64,000 nt of DNA from Hyphomicrobiales bacterium (lineage in GTDB: Bacteria; Pseudomonadota; Alphaproteobacteria; Rhizobiales; Devosiaceae), in NCBI GenBank assembly GCA_027487555.1, contig JAIYDI010000048.1, positions 1 to 64,000 on the forward strand, in the 5' to 3' direction. Position 1 is the stretch's first letter. Each line of letters starts with the position of its first letter. The notes under the pieces were generated by a model. It was not told the DNA's origin. It worked only from the letters and a program-made list of their open reading frames with translations, and searched no databases. Position numbers and translations under genes: made by a program. This document shows positions 1 through 6,464 of this stretch, in pieces.

Positions 1-394
1 AGCCGGAAGGAACGCATCCAGAAAACTCACCTGTTCCATTCACCGGCCCTCCATCCAAAGCCAGTGAATCACATCCACAAACAATCGCAAGTTTCGCAGA
101 GGCCTCGTTTACGGGGGAGTTCTGAGCGCCCTTGCAAAGCTCCGGTGGAGCTTTGCAGCGAAGAACGCCCGTCAGGCTATGCCTGCGGGCTATGGCCCGA
201 AGGGCGGGTGGGGGGTGCCGCTTGCGCTAAGCAAACTGACAGCGCAGGGGTTTAGCGCAAGGTGCTCCCCTCACCCGGCGCTCCGCGCCACCTTCATCGC
301 CTACCGCCGCGCCACTGGCGCGTCGGTTTCCTTCGGAACCGGCTTGAAGTCACTCACGAGGGAGAGGGGCGCCGACTTCACGCCCGCAGGCCGC
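1..394. other. non-coding stretch with clustered hairpins
   Basis: No convincing gene is visible here. It lies downstream of the minus-strand IalB gene. It holds the hairpin cluster at 134-190 and a GC-rich segment around 262-390 (CTCACCCGGCGCTCCGCGCC type) that looks like low-information intergenic sequence. Open frames across it have no recognisable protein features. Confidence 0.5.
134..190. repeat. two adjacent inverted repeats
   Basis: Positions 134-143 (GCAAAGCTCC) and 147-156 (GGAGCTTTGC) form a perfect 10-bp stem with a 3-nt loop. A second imperfect stem (GCCCGTCAGGC against GCCTGCGGGC) follows at about 166-189. They lie downstream of the IalB gene ending at 395 and could act as a transcript end or be a REP-like element. 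No strong T-run is present. Confidence 0.45.
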
Positions 395-928
395 TCACCC
401 GTTGCAATTGCCTTCCACCGCGCGCGAGGCCGCCGTCGCACCCGAGAGCGAGAAGGTGGTAGTCACCTTGATACCCTTCTCGCTCGTCCCCTCGACCACC
501 AGCGACGAGCCTGCCCGGATGGCGCCGGCGAGATTCTCGTTCTGGGCGGGCTCAGCCAGCCAGGCGGCGTCCTTTTCGGTGAAGAGCGCGAAGGCCTGCC
601 CACCGACATTGGCCGTCGCCTGCGTGTCGGGCGCAAACACATAGCCTGCGACGATGTTGAGTTCGTTGCGGACACTCTCGGTCGGGCGATGCGTCAGGTA
701 GAGAAAGGCCTCGGTAAAGCCGTCAGGCATCGGGTCGATCCTGCCCGACTTGGTCATCGCAAAGCAGACCGGCCCGGTTGATTCGGTAGCAGAATACGTC
801 GCCCAGTCGCGGAACTCGCCGATCAGCTTCACCGCTTGCGCGGCTGCGGGCGCTATGCCCCCAGCCAGTATCGCGCCGACACACATGGCGGAGAAGGCAA
901 GGCGGTGCATCACAGGTCGCTGCATCAA
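395..928 (-). CDS. invasion-associated locus B (IalB) family secreted protein
   Basis: A 177-residue protein of the IalB family, a group of small exported proteins common in Hyphomicrobiales. Residues 1-31 form a signal peptide (hydrophobic core followed by GGIAPAAAQA). The mature part begins KLIGEFRDWATY and carries two cysteines, one mid-protein (PVCFAM) and one at the C-terminus (GNCNG), which could form a disulfide. It lies 34 bp downstream of a second IalB paralogue (963-1496) with the same layout, so the pair is probably one transcription unit that arose by duplication. The family name refers to Bartonella IalB; the role in this organism is unknown, and a general envelope role is more likely than invasion. 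Confidence 0.85.
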   Translation of the reverse strand: MMQRPVMHRLAFSAMCVGAILAGGIAPAAAQAVKLIGEFRDWATYSATESTGPVCFAMTKSGRIDPMPDGFTEAFLYLTHRPTESVRNELNIVAGYVFAPDTQATANVGGQAFALFTEKDAAWLAEPAQNENLAGAIRAGSSLVVEGTSEKGIKVTTTFSLSGATAASRAVEGNCNG

Positions 929-962
929 TTGGGCCTCTGGTCCGTCAGGCAGCGCCGCGCGA

Positions 963-1496
963 TCAGCCGCACGCCTTGTCGATTTCCTTGAGCGCGGCCG
1001 TGACGCCGCTCAGATTATACGTGTCGGACAGGTTGTTGCCCTTCTGGGAGGTGCCCTTGACCACCAGCTTGGTGCCCGCCTTCATCGCCTCGACAAAGCC
1101 CGGCTCATCCGCCTCCACTGCAAGCCAGGCGGCTTCGCCTTCGGTGAGCATGGGGTAGGTCTTGCCGTCGATCGAGGCCGCGACATTGGCCTTGGTCGGG
1201 TGGAACGGGTACCCTGCCAGCGTCTGCACTTCGTTGCGGGTGCCGAGGCCCTTACGGTTGATCACAAGGAAATGGATTGGGCTGCGCCGCACCGGCGCGC
1301 CGTTGATTTCCTTCGGACCCCACGATTCCGGCTCCGAGGAGATATAGCACATCACGCCGTTCGCGTCTGTGCCGGTCCAGGCCGTCCACGATTTGAACGT
1401 GCCCAACTGCTTGATTTCCTGCGAAAATGCTCCGCTCACCGGCAGCACGGCCAACAGGCCGGCGGTGAGGAGCAGGGTCGTCAGCTTCGATGTCAT
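963..1496 (-). CDS. invasion-associated locus B (IalB) family secreted protein, paralogue
   Basis: A 177-residue IalB-family protein of the same length as its neighbour at 395. The ATG at 1496 is chosen because it opens directly into a signal peptide (MTSKLTTLLLTAGLLAVLP, ending near GAFSQ); the frame stays open upstream to 1676 but that part has no signal-peptide character. The mature protein starts IKQLGTFKSWTAWTG, contains GVMCYISSEPESWGP, and ends in DKACG, giving the same two-cysteine arrangement as the paralogue. It lies upstream of 395-928 in the transcription direction and is likely co-transcribed with it. Confidence 0.85.
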   Translation of the reverse strand: MTSKLTTLLLTAGLLAVLPVSGAFSQEIKQLGTFKSWTAWTGTDANGVMCYISSEPESWGPKEINGAPVRRSPIHFLVINRKGLGTRNEVQTLAGYPFHPTKANVAASIDGKTYPMLTEGEAAWLAVEADEPGFVEAMKAGTKLVVKGTSQKGNNLSDTYNLSGVTAALKEIDKACG

Positions 1497-1712
1497 CGCC
1501 CGAACATCCTTGTTCGATGGTGCGCCCATTTGCCCCTCGAATCCTGTTCCGGCGTGGTAGCCAGGATCGCTGCAAGCGAGCGCATTTGATTTAAACCGAA
1601 CCCTTAGCGGTAAACGTGTCGGCAATTTGACATGCCGAAACGCCCTCTGTCCTGTTTGGGCCGCGTTGGTTGACAAACCCTTAACAAAACACGCAACGGG
1701 GCAGTAACCCCC

Positions 1713-2252
1713 TCATGCGGCGAGCGGGTACGCCTGTTCGACGAGATAAGGGCCGCCGCCGACCGAGTCCTTCGATGAAAACAGCACGAAGCGACCGACC
1801 GGGAACTCCAGCGGCTGGAAGCGGCCCGAAAAGGCGAGGAAACGCGCGACGTCGATGGCATTCGCGCCCTTCAGGCGCGCCAGCGCCACATGCGGGACGA
1901 ATTTCCGGCCTTCGGGCGCGAGGCCGAGCCTTTGCAGGATTCGCTCATGGCCGGCCTGAAGCCGCATCAGGGTCGTATTGTTCTCCACCCCGGCATAGAG
2001 CGCGCGCGGTTTGTCGCCGCCGAAGCTGGCGAGATGGTCGATCTTGATGGTGAAGGCATCCGAATGCGCCAGCCGGTCGAGGCTGTCGGTCACCTCATGG
2101 GCGGTCTGGTAGTCGACATCGCCGATGAAGCGCAGGGTAATGTGGTAGTTCTCGGCATCGATCCAGCGCGCGCCGAACAGGCCACCACGCTTCAGGGCCA
2201 GTGCCTGAGCCACCGAGGCCGGGACCTCGAGACCGGTAAAGAGTCTGGGCAA
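1713..2252 (-). CDS. thpR: RNA 2',3'-cyclic phosphodiesterase (2H phosphoesterase, ThpR/LigT type)
   Basis: A 179-residue 2H phosphoesterase. The two signature HxTx-like tetrads are present: HITL near residue 39 (in YHITLRFIGDV) and HVAL near residue 125 (FVPHVALARL). Family members hydrolyse RNA 2',3'-cyclic phosphates to 2'-phosphates and catalyse 2'-5' RNA ligation in vitro. The start is a TTG at 2252, giving PRLFTGLEVP at the N-terminus, and is preceded at suitable distance by AGGAGGAGG. The frame continues upstream to an ATG at 2399, but the extra 49 residues are not family-like. The gene stands alone between IalB and the divergent BAX-inhibitor gene. Confidence 0.85.
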   Translation of the reverse strand: MPRLFTGLEVPASVAQALALKRGGLFGARWIDAENYHITLRFIGDVDYQTAHEVTDSLDRLAHSDAFTIKIDHLASFGGDKPRALYAGVENNTTLMRLQAGHERILQRLGLAPEGRKFVPHVALARLKGANAIDVARFLAFSGRFQPLEFPVGRFVLFSSKDSVGGGPYLVEQAYPLAA

Positions 2253-2548
2253 TTCGACCCTCCTCCTGCCGCAAGCGCTGCGATTCGAAGCGCATGTATC
2301 GAATCGTAGGCTGACCTCGACGACAGCTGCAAGACAGGATCGCGAACGTCCCACGCTTCCATTGATGCCCAGTTCGGCAAGCGGCGGTCCGTCCCTCATC
2401 TAAGCCCTTGCGGGCGCGACATTTGGGTACGGCCTTGTGATGGGGGAAGGTCTTGTATTCGAAAAACAGCGCCTCCATATTCGGCGGTGGTTTTGATGCC
2501 ACGCAGAGGGGCGCGGGCATCTTGCGTCGCCAGGAAAGGGATTTCGTC

Positions 2549-3289
2549 ATGGCTGAATTCGACAGACCGACTATCGCCGCAGCGCGGGCCGGAACCGCCG
2601 CGGCCATCGACCAGGGCCTCCGCGCTTATATGCTGAAGGTCTACAACTATATGGGCCTCGGCCTCGTGGTCACCGGCCTTGTGGCCTGGTTTGCCTCGCA
2701 GGCCGCCGTGGCACCGGATGGCAGTCTAACCGCCTGGGGCGCGCTCATCTATCAGAGCCCGCTGATGTGGGTGCTTGCGCTGTCGCCGCTTGCCTTCGTT
2801 CTGGTCCTCAGCTTCGGCATCAACAAGCTCTCAGTGGGTGCCGCGCAGGCGGTGTTCTGGGCCTATGCGGCCGTGATGGGGCTCAGCCTCAGCTCGATCT
2901 TCATGGTCTATACCGATGCGTCGATCGCCAAGGTGTTCTTCATCTCGGCCGCGACCTTCGGCGCCATGAGCCTGTATGGCTACACCACCAAGCGTGACCT
3001 CAGTGGCATGGGCAGCTTCCTGATGATGGGCCTGATCGGCCTCGTCATCGCTTCGATCGTGAATATCTTCCTTGCCTCCTCGGCGCTTGATTTCGCCATC
3101 TCGGCCATCGGCGTCCTGGTCTTCGTCGGCCTCACCGCCTACGATACGCAGCGGATCAAGGAGAGCTATCACGAGAGCCTCGGTGCCGACGTGCTGGCCA
3201 AGGGTGCGATCATGGGCGCGCTCAGCCTCTACATGGATTTCATCAACCTGTTCCTGATGCTGCTCCGCCTGTTCGGCAACCGCGAGTAA
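2549..3289 (+). CDS. BAX inhibitor-1 / YccA family integral membrane protein
   Basis: A 246-residue polytopic inner-membrane protein of the Bax inhibitor-1 (TMBIM, YccA) family with about seven hydrophobic helices. The motif AYDTQRIKESYHES near residue 196 is the conserved family segment carrying acidic residues tied to pH-sensitive calcium leak in a studied bacterial homologue. The ATG at 2549 is chosen because AGGAAAGGG precedes it and because the N-terminus MAEFDRPTIAAARAG is family-like; an upstream in-frame ATG at 2453 would add an unlikely 32 residues. A clear intrinsic terminator follows at 3324-3354. The bacterial physiological role is not settled. Confidence 0.9.
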   Translation: MAEFDRPTIAAARAGTAAAIDQGLRAYMLKVYNYMGLGLVVTGLVAWFASQAAVAPDGSLTAWGALIYQSPLMWVLALSPLAFVLVLSFGINKLSVGAAQAVFWAYAAVMGLSLSSIFMVYTDASIAKVFFISAATFGAMSLYGYTTKRDLSGMGSFLMMGLIGLVIASIVNIFLASSALDFAISAIGVLVFVGLTAYDTQRIKESYHESLGADVLAKGAIMGALSLYMDFINLFLMLLRLFGNRE

Positions 3290-3323
3290 TTTCTCGGATA
3301 GAGAAGTCTGATTGGAAGTTCGG

Positions 3324-3354
3324 GGGGCTGCGGTCTAGAAAAGACTGCAGCCCC
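3324..3354 (+). terminator. intrinsic terminator after the BAX-inhibitor gene
   Basis: GGGGCTGCGGTCT (3324-3336) pairs with AGACTGCAGCCCC (3342-3354) as a 13-bp stem with one G-T pair and an AGAAA loop, followed by TTCGCATTT. It lies 34 bp after the stop codon at 3289 and before the GNAT gene at 3375. Confidence 0.75.
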
Positions 3355-3374
3355 TTCGCATTTCCGAGCCCCTC

Positions 3375-3872
3375 ATGTCCGACGCCCGTTTCCGTGCCTT
3401 CCGCTGGTCCGATATTCCGGCCGTCACCGAAATCTATCGCCACTATGTCGATGAGACGGTGATCACCTTCGAGACGGAGGCGCCGACCGAGGCCGCCATG
3501 GCCGAGCGCTTCGGCAAGCTGCTGGACCTCAAGCATCCGCTGATCATCGTCGAACAGGCGGGCAATGTCGTCGGCTATGCCTATGCCTCATTCTACCGGC
3601 CGCGGGCCGCCTATCGCTTCACCTGCGAGGATTCGATCTACCTTCACAAGGATCTGGTGGGGCAGGGGGTTGGCGCGCGTTTGCTCGATGAGCTCCTGGT
3701 GCAAAGCCGCGCCGCCGGGTTCAGGCAGATGCTGGCGGTGATCACTGCCGAGCGGAAGAATTCCATCCGCGTGCACGAAAAGGCCGGGTTCCGCTTCATC
3801 GGCCACTACGAGGCGCTGGGCTTCAAGTTCGATCGCTGGCTCGATATCGTCCATATGCAGAAGGCGCTTTGA
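3375..3872 (+). CDS. GNAT-family N-acetyltransferase (phosphinothricin acetyltransferase-like)
   Basis: A 165-residue GNAT acetyltransferase. The acetyl-CoA loop is visible as LVGQGVGARLLDELL, preceded by EDSIYLHKD, and the C-terminal NSIRVHEKAGFRFIGHYEALGFKFDRWLDIVHMQ is typical of the phosphinothricin/methionine-derivative acetyltransferase (Pat/MddA) branch. These enzymes N-acetylate amino-acid analogues such as methionine sulfoximine. The substrate here cannot be fixed from sequence. It is monocistronic, immediately after an intrinsic terminator. Confidence 0.85.
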   Translation: MSDARFRAFRWSDIPAVTEIYRHYVDETVITFETEAPTEAAMAERFGKLLDLKHPLIIVEQAGNVVGYAYASFYRPRAAYRFTCEDSIYLHKDLVGQGVGARLLDELLVQSRAAGFRQMLAVITAERKNSIRVHEKAGFRFIGHYEALGFKFDRWLDIVHMQKAL

Positions 3873-3913
3873 CGCGGCCCCACCTTCTACGCATAATCCC
3901 TCTCGAGCTTTAC

Positions 3914-3941
3914 TTGCATACGTAATTTTCGTACATACATT
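3914..3941 (+). promoter_or_regulatory. candidate promoter of the brnTA operon
   Basis: TTGCAT (3914-3919) and TACATT (3936-3941) are separated by 16 bp, 12 bp upstream of the brnT start. The spacer contains TACG-N7-CGTA (3919-3933), a short inverted repeat that could be bound by the BrnA antitoxin. In characterised BrnTA systems the antitoxin or complex represses its own promoter; here this is inference. Confidence 0.4.
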
Positions 3942-3952
3942 AATGTGGTCCC

Positions 3953-4219
3953 ATGGATCGCTACGAGTGGGACGAGGCCAAAAACCTCGCGAACTGGCTG
4001 AAGCATGGCGTGCGCTTCGAGCTTATCGCCGACTTTGATTGGGCGAACGCCATCACCCGTATCGATGATCGGCTGGACTACGGCGAAATGCGGCGCCTGG
4101 CCTATGGCCGAATTGGCGAACAGAACTGCGCCGTAGTATTCGTCATTCGCGGCGAAAGGCTGAGGATCATCAGCTTGCGCCGAATGCACGCAAAGGAGAT
4201 GCGGAAACATGAGCACTAA
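3953..4219 (+). CDS. brnT: BrnT family toxin
   Basis: An 88-residue BrnT-type ribonuclease toxin of a type II toxin-antitoxin module. The N-terminal YEWDEAKNLANWLKHGVRFE is the diagnostic BrnT opening; RLAYGRIGEQNCAVVFVIRGERLRIIS and the closing RRMHAKEMRKHE match the RelE-like fold of the family. BrnT cleaves RNA and arrests growth until bound by BrnA. It overlaps the antitoxin gene by 11 bp, giving toxin-first order as in known BrnTA operons. Length is normal, so the pair looks intact. Confidence 0.88.
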   Translation: MDRYEWDEAKNLANWLKHGVRFELIADFDWANAITRIDDRLDYGEMRRLAYGRIGEQNCAVVFVIRGERLRIISLRRMHAKEMRKHEH

Positions 4220-4490
4220 ACAAGTGACATTGCCGCCGGGGTTCGACGAATCCGCGCCGATTTTGGCTGAGGCGGACCTGCCGAAGTTCCGCCCCGCATC
4301 GGAAATGTTCGCTGAACTCGGCATTCCCATGCCGAAGCCGGTCGGCCGCCCCAAGGCCGAGCGCGTGAAGCAATCCGTCACCATCCGGCTACACCCGACC
4401 ATCGTCGAGCACTTCAAGGCGCAGGGGCCTGGCTGGCAGACGCGGATCAACGAGGTTCTGCTGCGCGAGATCACGAAGAAGGCGGGGTGA
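4209..4490 (+). CDS. brnA: BrnA family antitoxin
   Basis: A 93-residue BrnA antitoxin. The N-terminal half (GFDESAPILAEADLPKFRP) is the toxin-binding segment and the C-terminal KQSVTIRLHPTIVEHFKAQG leading to WQTRINEVLLREI is a ribbon-helix-helix DNA-binding region. BrnA neutralises BrnT and autoregulates the operon. The start lies inside brnT (11-bp overlap), indicating translational coupling. The stop is 1 bp from the convergent stop of the GNAT gene at 4492. Confidence 0.88.
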   Translation: MSTKQVTLPPGFDESAPILAEADLPKFRPASEMFAELGIPMPKPVGRPKAERVKQSVTIRLHPTIVEHFKAQGPGWQTRINEVLLREITKKAG

Positions 4491-4491
4491 G

Positions 4492-4968
4492 TCATCCCCG
4501 CGGCGAAAGCGCCTTCGTCATCCGATAAGCGTCGATGAAGCGGCCGGTATAGATCGGGCCGTCGTCCACCCAGCCACGGGCGAGGTAGAAGTCGTGCGCC
4601 GTCACCGTGCTCTTCACCCGCGCGGTCGTTACCCCGCGGGCGCGCATCAGCGCTTCCATCGCTGTGAGCAGCGCCGTGCTCACGCCCTTGAGGCGGTGGT
4701 CGGGGTGCACATAGTTGAGCCCGATCTCGTCATCGCCCAACACCATCCCCACCGCCGCAACCACGCCGTCGCTCTGTGCCACCAGCATGGTATTTGACGG
4801 GTCGGCGAGCATGGCGGCGACGCCATCCGGCGTCTTGTTGGCGGTCCAGCTGGCGATCACGTCCGGATCGTTCTTGTGGTCGGCGCCGCAAAGCTCGGTG
4901 ATCGAACGTGTCAGCACCTCGCTCATCGCCGGCACATCTTCCACGCGGGCGTGCCGAAAGATGATCAC
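4492..4968 (-). CDS. GNAT-family N-acetyltransferase
   Basis: A 158-residue GNAT enzyme. It opens IIFRHARVEDVPAMSEVL. The central strand plus acetyl-CoA loop is read as IGLNYVHPDHRLKGVSTALLTAMEALM, and the C-terminal FYLARGWVDDGP is the usual GNAT end motif. The R/QxxGxG/A loop is slightly degenerate (RLKGVS). It overlaps the upstream DUF2794 gene by 4 bp (ATGA type), so the two are translationally coupled. Substrate unknown. Confidence 0.8.
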   Translation of the reverse strand: MIIFRHARVEDVPAMSEVLTRSITELCGADHKNDPDVIASWTANKTPDGVAAMLADPSNTMLVAQSDGVVAAVGMVLGDDEIGLNYVHPDHRLKGVSTALLTAMEALMRARGVTTARVKSTVTAHDFYLARGWVDDGPIYTGRFIDAYRMTKALSPRG

Positions 4969-5330
4969 TTCACCACGGCGAGTTCCAGCACCCGCAGCAC
5001 GTTTTCGAGTTCGTGGCCGCGCTTCAGCACGCGTCCGTCTTGCCCGGTTACCATGTACTGGCCCTGCCGGTTGCGCAGTTTCGGGTGCTTTTCGACAACG
5101 AAGACCGGCCGTTCCGAGGCGCGCTTGAAGATCGAGAACAGCGCACGGTCCTTCAGAAAATCCATGGCGTAGTCACGCCATTCGCCGTCCGCGACCTTCT
5201 TGCCATAGAGGTTGAGGATGGCGGTCAGTTCGCGCCGGTCGAAATGCACCATTGGCGCGGGCCGCAACTGCCGGCCACCGGGGTCGAACGCGATGAGGTG
5301 TGCCGATCCGGTCTGCTGTTCTTCGTCCAT
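4965..5330 (-). CDS. DUF2794 domain-containing protein
   Basis: A 121-residue protein matching the alphaproteobacterial DUF2794 family from memory: FDRRELTAILNLYGKKVADG, EWRDYAMDFLKDRALFSIFKR and KRGHELENVLRVLE are the conserved stretches. No enzymatic motif or membrane segment is visible and no function is established. It is the first gene of a two-gene unit with the GNAT enzyme at 4492, overlapping its start by 4 bp. Confidence 0.75.
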   Translation of the reverse strand: MDEEQQTGSAHLIAFDPGGRQLRPAPMVHFDRRELTAILNLYGKKVADGEWRDYAMDFLKDRALFSIFKRASERPVFVVEKHPKLRNRQGQYMVTGQDGRVLKRGHELENVLRVLELAVVK

Positions 5331-5509
5331 GCCAACCTCGTCACGGGATTGTCATGATCGCGGCAATCGCAGCGCTTGTCCAGTGCGGGGGAGGGGCGGA
5401 GGCATCACCCGATAAGTGCGGGTTCCGATGCGAAATACCCGAATTCCACCACACTTGCTCCCTCACCGCGCCAGAATGCCATGGGATACAGCGAACATTA
5501 CCTCCAGCG

Positions 5510-5560
5510 GCCGACAACCGGGATCACCGAGCCCCCAGAACCCCGATCCCGGTTGTCGGC
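5510..5560. repeat. perfect 16-bp inverted repeat
   Basis: GCCGACAACCGGGATC (5510-5525) and GATCCCGGTTGTCGGC (5545-5560) are exact reverse complements around a 19-nt loop. The repeat lies in the 314-bp gap (5331-5644) between the DUF2794 and DUF1223 genes, downstream of the latter. There is no T-run, so it may be a REP-type element or a transcript-end stabiliser. Confidence 0.65.
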
Positions 5561-5585
5561 TGCCCCCATGCACACAGTCATTCCA

Positions 5586-5610
5586 CCCTCGTCGCGTCAC
5601 ACGGCGAGGG
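5586..5610. terminator. possible terminator hairpin downstream of the DUF1223 gene
   Basis: CCCTCGTCG and CGGCGAGGG flank a short loop, followed on the plus strand by TTCTTCTTT. It lies 35 bp beyond the DUF1223 stop codon. On the minus strand, where the gene is read, the T-run is on the wrong side, so termination of that gene by this hairpin is uncertain. Confidence 0.35.
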
Positions 5611-5644
5611 TTCTTCTTTGCTCGGAGGTCGAAGCGTTTGCGCC

Positions 5645-6361
5645 TCAGCGCGGCACGAGCGCGGCGCCGAGGATCGGCCCGGGCAGGCCTTTGCGTTCCT
5701 GCTGCACCAGCACCACCGCGCCGCCCTTGCCGTCGAGCTTCAGCTCGGCCAGCGGGACCGACATGGCAAGGCCCGATGCCGGGTTCCACATGCCCAGCAT
5801 CTGTCGCCCGGTGACGATCTGCGTATAGGCGAGTTGCTTGCCCTTGTTCATGCCCGCGGTGATTTCGACATCGGCATGGTCGAGATAGGTGACCAGCCAC
5901 ACCGTAGCGCGGCCCATGGCCGGGTTGGCAGGAATTGAAATGCCCAGCACGTCGCCCTCCGGCACCAGCGCCACGGCGAGGGGCAGGCTCGCGCCCTCGA
6001 GCGATTGCTCGACATCGGCCTCATGCGAGCCAACGATGCCCTCCTGGCCATTCACCACCATCTGTGGCGTGAACAGCTTGGTGGAGCCGAAGCTCGCCGC
6101 ATATTGACGCTGGCGCTCGGTGAATTCACGGCGGCCGAAATTGTCGGGCCAGCCGATATAGTCCCAGTAGTCGACATGATAGGCGAGTGTCAGCACGTCG
6201 CCACGGCGCGTGAGATCCTCGAGCATGGCGTCGGCCTTCGGGCTTTCAGAACACCCTTGTGAGGTAAAAAGCTCAACAACGGCGCGCGGTGCGGACGCAG
6301 CGAAGGCAGGCGCGGCAAGGCCCAGGGCGACGAAGACGGCAAGAAGCGGACGTATCAACAT
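5645..6361 (-). CDS. DUF1223 family secreted, thioredoxin-like protein
   Basis: A 238-residue exported protein. The ATG at 6361 opens a signal peptide (MLIRPLLAVFVALGLAAPAFA); the frame is open upstream to 6490 without family-like sequence. The N-terminal VVELFTSQGCSESPKADAML is the DUF1223 signature. In most members I recall this reads GCSSCPPAD with a CxxC-like pair; here the second cysteine is serine and a proline is lysine, so redox activity would be altered. Later segments DYWDYIGWPDNFGRREFTERQ, PQMVVNGQEGIVGS and LAYTQIVTGRQMLG are family-typical. It follows aconitase on the same strand but is separated by over 100 bp. Confidence 0.8.
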   Translation of the reverse strand: MLIRPLLAVFVALGLAAPAFAASAPRAVVELFTSQGCSESPKADAMLEDLTRRGDVLTLAYHVDYWDYIGWPDNFGRREFTERQRQYAASFGSTKLFTPQMVVNGQEGIVGSHEADVEQSLEGASLPLAVALVPEGDVLGISIPANPAMGRATVWLVTYLDHADVEITAGMNKGKQLAYTQIVTGRQMLGMWNPASGLAMSVPLAELKLDGKGGAVVLVQQERKGLPGPILGAALVPR

Positions 6362-6464
6362 GGCGCCCTTGTAGGCCTGCCCGGCCGCTTCCCGCGAGTC
6401 AAATTGGCGCGATAAGCCGTGATCGGACCCGGCGATTGGCCGGGCCCGTGTCAGCGGCACGAGA

